From contig PLCG01000097.1 in assembly GCA_003135575.1 (NCBI GenBank), positions 5,321 to 17,622 of the forward strand: DNA of 12,302 nucleotides, in the 5' to 3' direction. The stretch comes from Nitrososphaerota archaeon. GTDB lineage: Archaea; Thermoproteota; Nitrososphaeria; Nitrososphaerales; Gagatemarchaeaceae. The notes under the pieces were generated by a model. The model made no database searches. It was given only the letters and a program-made list of their open reading frames with translations, and was not told where the DNA came from. Position numbers and translations under genes: made by a program. This document shows positions 1 through 6,063 of the stretch, one piece after another. The number at the start of each line of letters is the position of its first letter. Position 1 is the first letter of the stretch.

Positions 1-280
1 ATTCAGAGGCGCTGACGAAGTCCGGTTCGAGCCTGCCCATCTCGACGAGCTTCTTCCTCGCCTTGTTGTTCAGGTCGACGGCCTTTGTGATGTCGACGTC
101 TATGGCATCGGCGATGTCGGCGGGGCCCGCCGTCGCGAGGTCGAGTATCGTGAAAATCCCTGCGTCGTTCAGCTTAGTCTTCGTGGCTGGTCCTACGCCG
201 GCCAGGCTGGTGACCTCCATCTCCTCGTTCACTTCTTCTTCTACTTCTTCCGTCTCTGCTTCAACCAAGATGAATTTCAA
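1..280 (-). CDS. radA: DNA repair and recombination protein RadA, N-terminal part (partial)
   Basis: This is the N-terminal part of archaeal RadA, the RecA/Rad51-family recombinase that forms filaments on single-stranded DNA and drives strand exchange. The gene leaves the window at base 1, so the ATPase core is not visible. The translation starts with a short acidic stretch (AETEEVEEEVNEE), then the helix-hairpin-helix domain with LAGVGPATKTKLNDAG, ILDLATAGPADIADAI and NNKARKKLVEMG. This matches the usual RadA N-terminal domain in order and spacing. The start is uncertain. A TTG at 280 has GGAGG five bases upstream, a second TTG lies at 268, and the first in-frame ATG is at 220, inside the acidic region just before the domain. 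A TATA-like box at 295-302 would start transcription near 274, which favours 268 or a leaderless start. The family call rests on remembered motifs and is strong; the start is weak. Confidence 0.85.
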   Translation of the reverse strand, partial: MKFILVEAETEEVEEEVNEEMEVTSLAGVGPATKTKLNDAGIFTILDLATAGPADIADAIDVDITKAVDLNNKARKKLVEMGRLEPDFVSASE

Positions 281-294
281 ACGGCCCTCCGCGG

Positions 295-302
295 GCTTAA
301 AA
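295..302 (-). promoter_or_regulatory. TATA-like box of radA
   Basis: The minus strand reads CTTTTAAG here, inside the 91-base gap between the copper-protein stop and radA. Initiation about 25 bases downstream would fall near the TTG start candidates. Sequence-only call. Confidence 0.35.
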
Positions 303-371
303 GCGTTAGCGTGGGGGATAGTGAAAGTATTCCCGCGCGCTCTCGAGCAAGAATAGAGTTTCTTCGGAGTG

Positions 372-1229
372 CTATGCGGTGACGGTAATGGTTCCCTTCA
401 TTCCTGGGTGGTAGGAGCAGTGATATGCGTACGTCCCAGGGGCGGCGAACATGTAGGTGTAGGTGTCGAACTGATTCATGTTGTTAGACGTCGCCGTCGC
501 ACCTGAGTCGAAGATCACGTTGTGAACCTCCGGGTCTCCGCCGACCGGCGTGTCAAGGTTGATCCAATACACCGTGCTGCCCTGTTTCACCGTCAGGCTA
601 GAGGGGCTGAAGCTGTTCGTCGTCTGGAAGACCAGGTACTGGACGACCCTGATTGTGATGTCTGTCTTGCTCGAGGTCGAGCCGTAATGCGCGACGACGG
701 TAATCTTGTAGTCGCCGGGCGTCATGCTCTGGCTCGAATTCACCACCAGTAACACTGAGGCCTTGTTGTTGGTGGAAAGATTAACGGAGCTAGGATTGAA
801 TTTGAGAGTGAGCCCCGTGGGGGCCGTGCTGTTGAGCGTTATCGCCTCGCTTCCGGTCGAAGCTGCCGGCAAGGGCACGAGGTCCATCTTCGGGTAGCCT
901 ACCCCGGCTCCGACCTGGACTAGAATCGGATCAGGCGTGTTGGTCATGACGAAGTTGAAGGTGAACGCCGCCGAGGTGCTGGAGGTCGTGGTCGAAGAAG
1001 AAGACGTTGACGGAGTCGTCGTCGAAGTTGAGGTGGTCGATGACGAGGTCGACAAGCTCGAGGAGCTAGTGGAGCTGGAGCCCGTGGTCGTTGAACTCGT
1101 GGTTGTGGTGCTTGCCTGAGGAGAACCAGACAAAGCAAGGTACGCGCCGACACCAGCCACGGCGAGGACAACTATGACTACTCCTGCCAGGACAGCGGTG
1201 CTTATCCCTTTGCGTCGTTCAAGATTCAT
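372..1229 (-). CDS. Membrane-anchored plastocyanin-like blue copper protein
   Basis: A 285-residue extracytoplasmic copper protein. Residues 1-9 are basic, residues 10-33 form one membrane segment or uncleaved signal anchor, and about 38-87 is an almost pure Ser/Thr stalk, probably O-glycosylated. Residues about 88-197 look like an Ig-type beta domain (it contains FNPSSVNLS and PGDYKITV). Residues about 198-285 are a plastocyanin/halocyanin-type cupredoxin. Its type-1 copper ligands are all visible: His236 (PEVHNV) and Cys271, His274 and Met277 in YHCSYHPGMKGT. Such proteins carry single electrons at the outer face of archaeal membranes. No oxidase subunit or other fixed partner lies next to it, so its donor and acceptor are unknown. 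The two PQQ dehydrogenases elsewhere in the window are possible donors (inference). The ATG at 1229 fits a TATA box at 1260. radA follows on the same strand after 91 bases. Confidence 0.88.
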   Translation of the reverse strand: MNLERRKGISTAVLAGVVIVVLAVAGVGAYLALSGSPQASTTTTSSTTTGSSSTSSSSLSTSSSTTSTSTTTPSTSSSSTTTSSTSAAFTFNFVMTNTPDPILVQVGAGVGYPKMDLVPLPAASTGSEAITLNSTAPTGLTLKFNPSSVNLSTNNKASVLLVVNSSQSMTPGDYKITVVAHYGSTSSKTDITIRVVQYLVFQTTNSFSPSSLTVKQGSTVYWINLDTPVGGDPEVHNVIFDSGATATSNNMNQFDTYTYMFAAPGTYAYHCSYHPGMKGTITVTA

Positions 1230-1259
1230 TGCGTTCTACTCCAAGTCTAGAGAATGGGC

Positions 1260-1267
1260 TATAAATT
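1260..1267 (-). promoter_or_regulatory. TATA box of the blue copper protein gene
   Basis: Plus-strand TATAAATT, so the minus strand reads AATTTATA, centred about 34 bases upstream of the ATG at 1229. The predicted transcript start near 1238 would give a leader of about nine bases. Confidence 0.5.
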
Positions 1268-1283
1268 ATTGCGGAATTGAGAG

Positions 1284-1305
1284 CAGGGTGTAGTAATCTA
1301 CCCTG
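1284..1305 (-). terminator. Stem-loop over the stop codon of the cysteine-rich protein gene
   Basis: CAGGGT (1284-1289) and ACCCTG (1300-1305) form a 6-base stem, extendable through GTAG/CTA with a small bulge. The TAG stop of the upstream gene (complement of 1298-1300) is inside it. It lies between that gene's end and the next gene's TATA box, so it could separate the two transcription units. There is no strong T run. Confidence 0.3.
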
Positions 1306-1777
1306 CGTTGCCCACTTGGCAGATGCTGATGGGAGCGCCCGCACGTCCCGTGTAGGGGTCGCACGTCAGCTGTCCGGAGACACCGCAATCGATTGGGCAG
1401 GTCGCGCACGACTCGTTAGGGTCGCATACGCCATTGCCGCAAGAGGCCTTGAACTGGGTGCACTGGGCAGGGTCCATTCCGGAGGGACATGGATATGTCG
1501 CAGCGTTGGGGTAATGCGGTGACAAGCTATACCCGGTCGGCACGTAGCCCAAGTACGCACCCCAAGCTCCCTGAGGCTGTCCCGATGAATCCTGCCAGCC
1601 ACCGTATGCCCCCGAGGTAGCCGTCACAGATCCGGTTGTTGTGACGCCGATTCCGGTCGTGGTGATTACAGTCCCGGACAGGGAGGTGTAGTAGTAAATC
1701 CCAACGGCTGCGGCTACAATCAGAACCGCCGGTATCGCAATTATGGCAATCTTCGCTACTGCTCTTCGTGGCGTCAT
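1298..1777 (-). CDS. Secreted, membrane-anchored cysteine-rich protein
   Basis: A 159-residue protein of unknown function. After a basic start (MTPRRAVAK) there is one membrane segment (about residues 9-30) and a short Thr-rich stalk. The outer domain holds nine cysteines (97, 106, 113, 118, 124, 127, 131, 139, 153). Five of them lie in CGNGVCDPNESCATCPIDCG, a disulfide-type motif of the general form CGNGxCxxxExCxxCxxDC that recurs in secreted archaeal and bacterial proteins. An odd number of cysteines leaves one free for a dimer bridge, a cofactor or a partner. The start chosen is the ATG at 1777: it suits the TATA box at 1811, whereas the TTG at 1786 would leave almost no room. It is transcribed toward the blue copper gene, separated by 68 bases containing a stem-loop and a promoter. 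It could be a surface structural domain or a metal-binding protein; I cannot decide. Confidence 0.75.
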   Translation of the reverse strand: MTPRRAVAKIAIIAIPAVLIVAAAVGIYYYTSLSGTVITTTGIGVTTTGSVTATSGAYGGWQDSSGQPQGAWGAYLGYVPTGYSLSPHYPNAATYPCPSGMDPAQCTQFKASCGNGVCDPNESCATCPIDCGVSGQLTCDPYTGRAGAPISICQVGNAG

Positions 1778-1810
1778 TTTAAACAAACGAGTACAAAACC
1801 CGATTGGAGT

Positions 1811-1818
1811 TATTTAAG
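1811..1818 (-). promoter_or_regulatory. TATA box of the cysteine-rich protein gene
   Basis: The minus strand reads CTTAAATA, identical to the box before the first PQQ dehydrogenase (8362-8369). It is centred about 37 bases before the ATG at 1777, giving a predicted leader of about 13 bases. Confidence 0.5.
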
Positions 1819-2121
1819 GCTTGTTCAGCTTCAAGTTCGAAAAACTTGGTAATAACTAATCAACCGTTTGTTGTCAACCAACAAGCATCGCCAGGTGAAC
1901 TCGATGGAGCGTTTAGGGCAACCAGGCGGAGCCGCTGAGAAAAACAATTATCATCGAAGCAAGAAATTGATAACATGAACTCGTGGCGCTTTTTGTTGGC
2001 ACGGATGACTCCGACGTCGATTCCTCCGACAGAATCTATGAGCGGGATGCAGTAAGCGCCCTACCGACCTGCTCCTAGGAGATGGCGACTATCCTCAGTC
2101 CTACAGAGGCGCAACAGAAGG

Positions 2122-2130
2122 TTTAATTTT
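2122..2130 (+). promoter_or_regulatory. TATA-like box upstream of the 2167 gene
   Basis: TTTAATTTT lies about 41 bases before the ATG at 2167. Initiation would fall near 2150, after the in-frame TGA at 2140-2142. This supports the short start. Confidence 0.4.
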
Positions 2131-2166
2131 GATGCTAGTTGACTTCGGAGCACGAAACGGCAATCA

Positions 2167-2658
2167 ATGCTCGCCTTGACCGTGATCGGCTTGCTGATCA
2201 TTGGGTTAGTCGCCTACGGCGTCTTCTTTTATGGCCCAACCGCTACGACCTCTACTTCAAGCACAAGTGGAAGCATCCAGACTGTTGGAAGCAGCTCATC
2301 TGCTCACTTCAAGGTCAATTATGACAATCTTACCATCGGCTACAAGTCGGGACTCTGGTCACTCTCGATCCAGGATGTTAGCGGCAAGCCCGTGATGCTG
2401 TTGACTGCTATCCTCCATACCCCATCAGAGTCGAAGATATGCACGGGTCTTTTCGGCGGCTTCGTGTTCAGCAACTGTCCCTCAACGCCGCCACAATCTG
2501 GTTCCTGGCCCGTGAACGCGACGTTCACGGGCTACGCGGCAGGAGCAGGCCCCGGCTCGGCTGTTGCTGGAAAGACTTACTCCGTCACAATAGTCGCGGT
2601 GTTTGCGGACAACACGAGCGTCAACGACACCCTCTCGGTTACCGTCCAAGGCGGTTAA
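2167..2658 (+). CDS. Secreted membrane-anchored beta-rich protein, unknown function
   Basis: A 163-residue protein I do not recognise. Residues 2-22 are one hydrophobic segment (LALTVIGLLIIGLVAYGVFF), residues 24-46 a Thr/Ser stalk, and 47-163 a soluble domain of alternating polar and hydrophobic residues typical of a beta sandwich. Cys92 and Cys104 could form a disulfide. N-glycosylation sequons occur at Asn54, 117, 149 and 153, fitting an outer location. The N terminus is odd: there is no basic residue before the membrane segment. In-frame codons just upstream would supply Lys and Arg, but no start codon exists between the TGA at 2140 and the ATG at 2167, so either the short form is real or the start is damaged. 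It converges with the NTF2-like gene, with a stem-loop between the stops. It shares the anchor-stalk-domain plan of its neighbours without clear sequence similarity. Confidence 0.7.
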   Translation: MLALTVIGLLIIGLVAYGVFFYGPTATTSTSSTSGSIQTVGSSSSAHFKVNYDNLTIGYKSGLWSLSIQDVSGKPVMLLTAILHTPSESKICTGLFGGFVFSNCPSTPPQSGSWPVNATFTGYAAGAGPGSAVAGKTYSVTIVAVFADNTSVNDTLSVTVQGG

Positions 2659-2668
2659 GCACCCAAAC

Positions 2669-2686
2669 GCCGAAGATTCCTTCGGC
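2669..2686. terminator. Stem-loop between convergent genes
   Basis: GCCGAAG (2669-2675), loop ATTC, CTTCGGC (2680-2686): a perfect 7-base stem in the 51-base gap between two convergent stop codons. It is placed to act in both directions, although no long T run follows. Confidence 0.4.
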
Positions 2687-2709
2687 CATCATGGCGCTGC
2701 GGCCTGGCC

Positions 2710-3483
2710 CTAATCCTCTGGTGGCGTACTCCGCCCGGTTGGTCGGACTAGTTTTTCCCTGGAAAACCGTCTCGCTACTAGGGCGAACGCGACGCTGAAG
2801 AGCATCGCATACACTGCTACCGCCAGATACGGTCCAGCGTGCCACTCGAGGCTCTTCTCGGAGACTAGGTTGGGATTCCCGCCCTTCTGCATGTATCCCC
2901 ACTGTGGAAAGGTTGTCGAGGAATACCCTGCACTCAAGAGCGAAGCGCTGAAATATCGGTAAGCCCAATTCTCTTTCAAGATCTGCCAGCCTCCTGCGCC
3001 CCAATTCCACTCTTGGCTGACGTTGACTGAGGCATTCAAATCCCCGAGGACCGTGCTGTTGCCGATTATCAGCAGCACGTAAGTCGAGTTGATGTGCGTC
3101 GGACTGAAGACATCCTCCGCGTAGCTGCTCACGTTTGCGCCGAGCTTTGTGGTCTTGCCGACAGAGGCAGCGTAGATCAATCTGACGTTTTGTGGCCCCG
3201 TGTACTTTCCCACAAGACCGCCGGTGCTGCCCGACCAGACGACAACGGAATTCGGGGCATAGAAAGAGACAACGCCGTCGACGTTTCTAGACGAGATGTT
3301 CTGGACGAGGTGGTTCACAGCGGTTCGAAGAGGCGCGGAGGGTGCCGTAGTCTGGGAGGATGTAGTGCTAGTCGTCGGTGCCATGCCGATGAAGACGTAC
3401 GCCCCCGCAGCCACCAGGATTACAATCACGGCCACAGGAAGGGCCAATTTGGAGATTCCCCTTCTGCTGCCCTTCGGGTTCAT
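2710..3483 (-). CDS. NTF2/SnoaL-like domain protein with two membrane segments
   Basis: A 257-residue protein. It has a basic N terminus (MNPKGSRRG), a membrane segment at about 13-33, a Thr/Ser stalk at 35-50, a soluble domain at about 52-179, a second membrane segment at about 217-238, and a short basic tail (RRFSREK) ending TPPED. The soluble domain fits the cystatin-like NTF2/SnoaL fold: an opening helix LRTAVNHLVQNISSRNVDGV, then SFYAPNSVVVWSG, and a closing strand GGWQILKENWAYRYF. This fold binds small hydrophobic ligands or works as a scaffold or enzyme. Here no catalytic Asp/His pair is evident, so I assign no reaction. Having the domain outside with anchors at both ends is uncommon and suggests association with a membrane complex (inference). 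Several N-glycosylation sequons (NIS, NVS, NST, NAS, NVS) support an outer domain. The ATG at 3483 fits a TATA box at 3504, close to leaderless. Confidence 0.7.
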   Translation of the reverse strand: MNPKGSRRGISKLALPVAVIVILVAAGAYVFIGMAPTTSTTSSQTTAPSAPLRTAVNHLVQNISSRNVDGVVSFYAPNSVVVWSGSTGGLVGKYTGPQNVRLIYAASVGKTTKLGANVSSYAEDVFSPTHINSTYVLLIIGNSTVLGDLNASVNVSQEWNWGAGGWQILKENWAYRYFSASLLSAGYSSTTFPQWGYMQKGGNPNLVSEKSLEWHAGPYLAVAVYAMLFSVAFALVARRFSREKLVRPTGRSTPPED

Positions 3484-3503
3484 ACGGTAGTGCGCCGCAC
3501 GGT

Positions 3504-3511
3504 CTTATTTG
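3504..3511 (-). promoter_or_regulatory. TATA-like box of the NTF2-like gene
   Basis: The minus strand reads CAAATAAG, centred about 25 bases upstream of the ATG at 3483, so the transcript would start at or next to the start codon. Confidence 0.45.
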
Positions 3512-3604
3512 AGACTACCCCCTATACCGAGATTGCAACGCACCGTGCGAGACCCCGGGCAGGTGGTAAGTGGCAAGAGCTCCCCGATTCTTGCACCCAA
3601 AGGG

Positions 3605-3612
3605 CATAAATC
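3605..3612 (+). promoter_or_regulatory. TATA-like box upstream of the degenerate cupredoxin gene
   Basis: CATAAATC lies about 22-28 bases upstream of two close ATG codons (3630 and 3636). A purine-rich GGAAGGGGG directly precedes the first ATG but is too close to act as a normal ribosome-binding site, so a leaderless start at either ATG is likely. Confidence 0.4.
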
Positions 3613-3629
3613 TCGCCATTGGAAGGGGG

Positions 3630-4064
3630 ATGAAGATGAGACACGCTAAGCTCGGTCTCGCTCGGATGCAAGTTGCGCTGATAATAGTGGTCCTTGTGGT
3701 GGCCGCCGGAGTCGGCGCCTATGTCCTCTCGAATCAAAGCTCTAGCGGAAATTCAATACATCTGTCAATCAGAGAGTCCGACCCAGTGAACCAAGTCGAC
3801 ATCTTTGACCCACAGAACGTCACAGTGAAGCAGGGTACCGCGGTCACTTTCACCGTCCAGAACGGGGATGACGAGCAAAGGATCTTCACAATTGCTGCGT
3901 TCAACTTCAATATCACTATTGGAGCCGCTACGACTCAATCCGGCACGTTCACCGCTGACAAGACCGGCACATTCACCATGTACTCGCCGCAGACCTTGCC
4001 CAGCGCCGCAAGCGTCGGCAAGCCAGGTTCACCGTGCACCGGATACCTGACCGTGACGCCGTAG
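3630..4064 (+). CDS. Membrane-anchored cupredoxin-like protein lacking copper ligands
   Basis: A 144-residue protein. Residues 1-13 are basic, about 14-33 form a membrane segment, a short Ser-rich linker follows, and residues about 43-144 have a cupredoxin pattern: FDPQNVTVKQGTAVTFTVQN, then DDEQRIFTIAAF, TGTFTMYSP and CTGYLTVTP. In copper-binding relatives the DDEQ segment is followed by His, the F-x-x segment by Cys, and the end carries His and Met. Here these positions hold Arg84, Met117/Tyr118 and a lone Cys136. The only histidines (His5, His44) lie outside the site. The fold seems kept while the type-1 or CuA site is lost, so electron transfer is unlikely. A structural, binding or metal-chaperone-like role is possible. 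I chose the ATG at 3630 over an upstream in-frame GTG at 3570 because of the TATA box at 3605. It converges with the permease operon. Confidence 0.75.
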   Translation: MKMRHAKLGLARMQVALIIVVLVVAAGVGAYVLSNQSSSGNSIHLSIRESDPVNQVDIFDPQNVTVKQGTAVTFTVQNGDDEQRIFTIAAFNFNITIGAATTQSGTFTADKTGTFTMYSPQTLPSAASVGKPGSPCTGYLTVTP

Positions 4065-4088
4065 CGATAGTCCTTGGTCAGAAACCGG

Positions 4089-4108
4089 CTAGACCGAAGT
4101 CTGTCTAG
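4089..4108. terminator. Inverted repeat between convergent genes
   Basis: CTAGAC (4089-4094) and GTCTAG (4103-4108) with an 8-base spacer, and a nested AGAC/GTCT pair. It lies in the 48-base gap between the cupredoxin-like stop and the permease stop. Possible two-way terminator; no T run. Confidence 0.3.
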
Positions 4109-4112
4109 GTTC

Positions 4113-5009
4113 TCAGGCGTCCTTGCTTGCGGTTCCCAGGCTGAACCCTTTCGCCAGATATTTCCGGATAAGCAGCATCACGGCAATGGCCGGAATCCAA
4201 GCGAGAGTACCTGCAGCGTTAAGATCGTCGAAACGAATGACTTTGAACGTCTGGGTGTTTTCCCCGAGACCTGTCCAGACGCCGACTGCAACCGTTTTTG
4301 CGACCGGGCCGGTAAGAATGTCTGAAATCACGAATTCGTTCCAGATGAGCACGAACGCGAACAAGGCCGTGACGACTATTCCGGGAATCACCATGCGGAA
4401 GGCGACGTGCCTGAAGATCTGCCATTCGCTCGCGCCTGAGATCGAGGCCGCGTCGTAGATCTCATTGGGAATGTCCGAGAAGAAGCCTCGAATCATCCAC
4501 ACGACAACAGAGAGGATGAGCAGCTCTTCGGCAATCGCGACGCCCCCATAGGTGTCCCAAAGGCCAGCCCGGGTGAAGACGATATACAGGGGGACGACGA
4601 CTACGAACGGCGAGACCGCCCTCAAAGCGAGGAGCATGTACGAGATGAGGCTCTTCCCCTTGATCGGGACGCGTGCTAGAGCGTACGCAACCACGACCCC
4701 TGTAATCAGGGCAATCGTGATGCTGATTGCGGCGATCGTCAGGGTGTTCCCCATGAGCCTGAAGAACGAGTTGAAGCTCAGGGCGTCCAGATAGTGGATA
4801 ATGGTAGGATGGATTCCGCCGCTGTAATAGGGGAGGAATCCTGCCACGGTCGTCATGCCTTTGCCAGAGAATATGGGCGAGAGATCGATATCGAATCCCT
4901 CTTCGACCATGATCGTTACGGGCCATACCGAGAATAGAGTCGCCACGGCCAGAGCGCCGTAGACCGTCAGGTTTCTCAGGAACGAAGACTGCCTTGATTT
5001 CTTTGCCAT
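4113..5009 (-). CDS. ABC transporter permease, carbohydrate (MalG-like) type
   Basis: A 298-residue inner-membrane permease of the carbohydrate-uptake (MalG/UgpE) class. There is one membrane segment near residues 15-33, an outer loop containing SFNSFFRLMGNTL, then five more segments. The cytoplasmic EAA loop that docks the ATPase is at about 183-210, containing EIYDAASISGASEWQIFRHV with the conserved Gly192. The end RKYLAKGFSLGTASKDA resembles the MalG tail (normal length 275-300). It starts 3 bases after the stop of the partner permease, so the two are one operon. No substrate-binding protein or ATPase gene is in the window; the ATPase could be a shared one encoded elsewhere. The substrate cannot be read from the sequence; sugars, oligosaccharides and glycerol phosphate are the usual choices. 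Confidence 0.9.
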   Translation of the reverse strand: MAKKSRQSSFLRNLTVYGALAVATLFSVWPVTIMVEEGFDIDLSPIFSGKGMTTVAGFLPYYSGGIHPTIIHYLDALSFNSFFRLMGNTLTIAAISITIALITGVVVAYALARVPIKGKSLISYMLLALRAVSPFVVVVPLYIVFTRAGLWDTYGGVAIAEELLILSVVVWMIRGFFSDIPNEIYDAASISGASEWQIFRHVAFRMVIPGIVVTALFAFVLIWNEFVISDILTGPVAKTVAVGVWTGLGENTQTFKVIRFDDLNAAGTLAWIPAIAVMLLIRKYLAKGFSLGTASKDA

Positions 5010-5012
5010 ATC

Positions 5013-5936
5013 TCAGCGGACTCCAATACGATCTAGGAGGCGAATCAATCCAAGCGCGACAAACAACGTGACGGCCAAAAGCGCCACCCCCACTGCGGAG
5101 ACCAGACCGATGGGGAAATGATATAGTGGGACGAAGATCAGCTTGTAAAGGAACAGACTCAAAGTGTCAACGGGCGACCCTATGAAGCTCTGAAAGCCAA
5201 CCCAGTTTGACCATGCCAACGGTATCTCGAATGCGCGCAGCGAGTCGATGAGCCTGAGCACTATGATGAACTGCATCACGGGCGACCTCAGCACCGTAGG
5301 AAGGGAGATCATGACGAATCTCTTCCAATCGGAAGCCCCGTGAAGCTCCGCGGCCTCTGAGATTTGTTTCGCCTGGGAATTGATGACGCTTAGGGCCACA
5401 AGCATGATGAGGGGCGACCACAGCCAGGCCTCCGAAACGATCATCACTGGAAAGAAGAATACCGGGCTCAACTCGTCGATGAACGGCAGATGCAGGATGT
5501 AGTGCGTGAATCCGAAGAAGTCGTCCCAGATAGAGGACGGAGACCATAGGACGCCCGCGAGGATGGGCGAGACCGCCAGGGGGAAGATGAAGAGCGCCTC
5601 GAAGACTGTTCGCCCGCGCACTTTCAGCGTGACGAGGAACGTGAGAGTCAGGCCTATGATGAGGCAGACTATGGTGCTCCCTATCGAGTATCCCAGAGAG
5701 ACCTCGATCGCGGTGTAGAACGCCGGGTCGCTGAGCATTTGAGCGTAGTTCGCCGTCGAGAAGCTTCCGTTCGCGTCGGTGAGGCTAAGATTGATTCCGC
5801 TCAAGAGCGGATAGAACTCCACGACCGCCAACACAACCAGTAGGGGAAGGAGTAGGAGGTACCAGCCGACGAGCGATCCAGAATTCCGGTAGACTTTGTT
5901 CAAGGCCAGCCCAGGACTTCTCTCAGGTCCATCCAA
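5013..5936 (-). CDS. ABC transporter permease, carbohydrate (MalF/UgpA-like) type
   Basis: A 307-residue partner permease, first gene of a two-gene operon. Six membrane segments are apparent: about 24-44, 76-100, 112-131, 160-183, 216-236 and 275-300. The EAA loop is at 192-215 (ISEAAELHGASDWKRFVMIS) with the conserved Gly200. WSPSSIWDDFFG at 131-142 matches the usual outer motif of this family. The start is unsettled. TTG at 5936 is the most upstream possibility, three codons after a TGA stop. TTG at 5903, giving MNKVYRNSGSLVGW, fits better with a TATA-like box at 5948-5954 and with the usual N terminus. No in-frame ATG exists near either. The heterodimer with the downstream permease would form the channel of an importer. 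The gene just upstream is a PQQ dehydrogenase, not the usual binding protein. Confidence 0.9.
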   Translation of the reverse strand: MDGPERSPGLALNKVYRNSGSLVGWYLLLLPLLVVLAVVEFYPLLSGINLSLTDANGSFSTANYAQMLSDPAFYTAIEVSLGYSIGSTIVCLIIGLTLTFLVTLKVRGRTVFEALFIFPLAVSPILAGVLWSPSSIWDDFFGFTHYILHLPFIDELSPVFFFPVMIVSEAWLWSPLIMLVALSVINSQAKQISEAAELHGASDWKRFVMISLPTVLRSPVMQFIIVLRLIDSLRAFEIPLAWSNWVGFQSFIGSPVDTLSLFLYKLIFVPLYHFPIGLVSAVGVALLAVTLFVALGLIRLLDRIGVR

Positions 5937-5947
5937 AGGGAGTCAGC

Positions 5948-5954
5948 TATTAAT
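5948..5954 (-). promoter_or_regulatory. TATA-like box of the permease operon
   Basis: The minus strand reads ATTAATA. Initiation about 25 bases downstream (near 5926) would be past the TTG at 5936 but before the TTG at 5903, so this box argues for the shorter permease. It lies in the 127-base gap after the PQQ dehydrogenase stop. Confidence 0.35.
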
Positions 5955-6063
5955 CCTTGGTGAGTGCATGACGCCCATCTCTCCCCACGTGGCTCAAACA
6001 GCAAAAAGCGTGAGCCCACAAGACTTGAGGTCAGCTTGGCGGACTAGGGAAAGGTCAAGAAAA

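Larger units (their letters stand above)
1778..2166. other. Divergent intergenic region with two short inverted repeats and micro-ORFs
   Basis: 389 bases without a convincing gene, between divergently transcribed genes. It holds both promoters and two perfect inverted repeats: CAAGTT/AACTTG (1832-1848, 5-base loop) and TTGTTG/CAACAA (1868-1884, 5-base loop), possible regulator sites about 15-70 bases upstream of the leftward TATA box. Two tiny ORFs overlap by ATGA (1904-1978, 24 residues; 1975-2055, 26 residues). A third starts with GTG at 1983 in another frame (31 residues). None has a recognisable motif, and I do not call them genes. Confidence 0.4.

Noticed and set aside
960..1120. Apparent trinucleotide-repeat tract
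   Set aside because: It is the coding sequence of the Ser/Thr stalk of the blue copper protein, not an independent repeat element.
1904..2055. Two micro-ORFs with ATGA overlap in the divergent intergenic region
   Set aside because: Only 24 and 26 codons, no promoter at the right distance, no recognisable motif, and an alternative frame is equally open.
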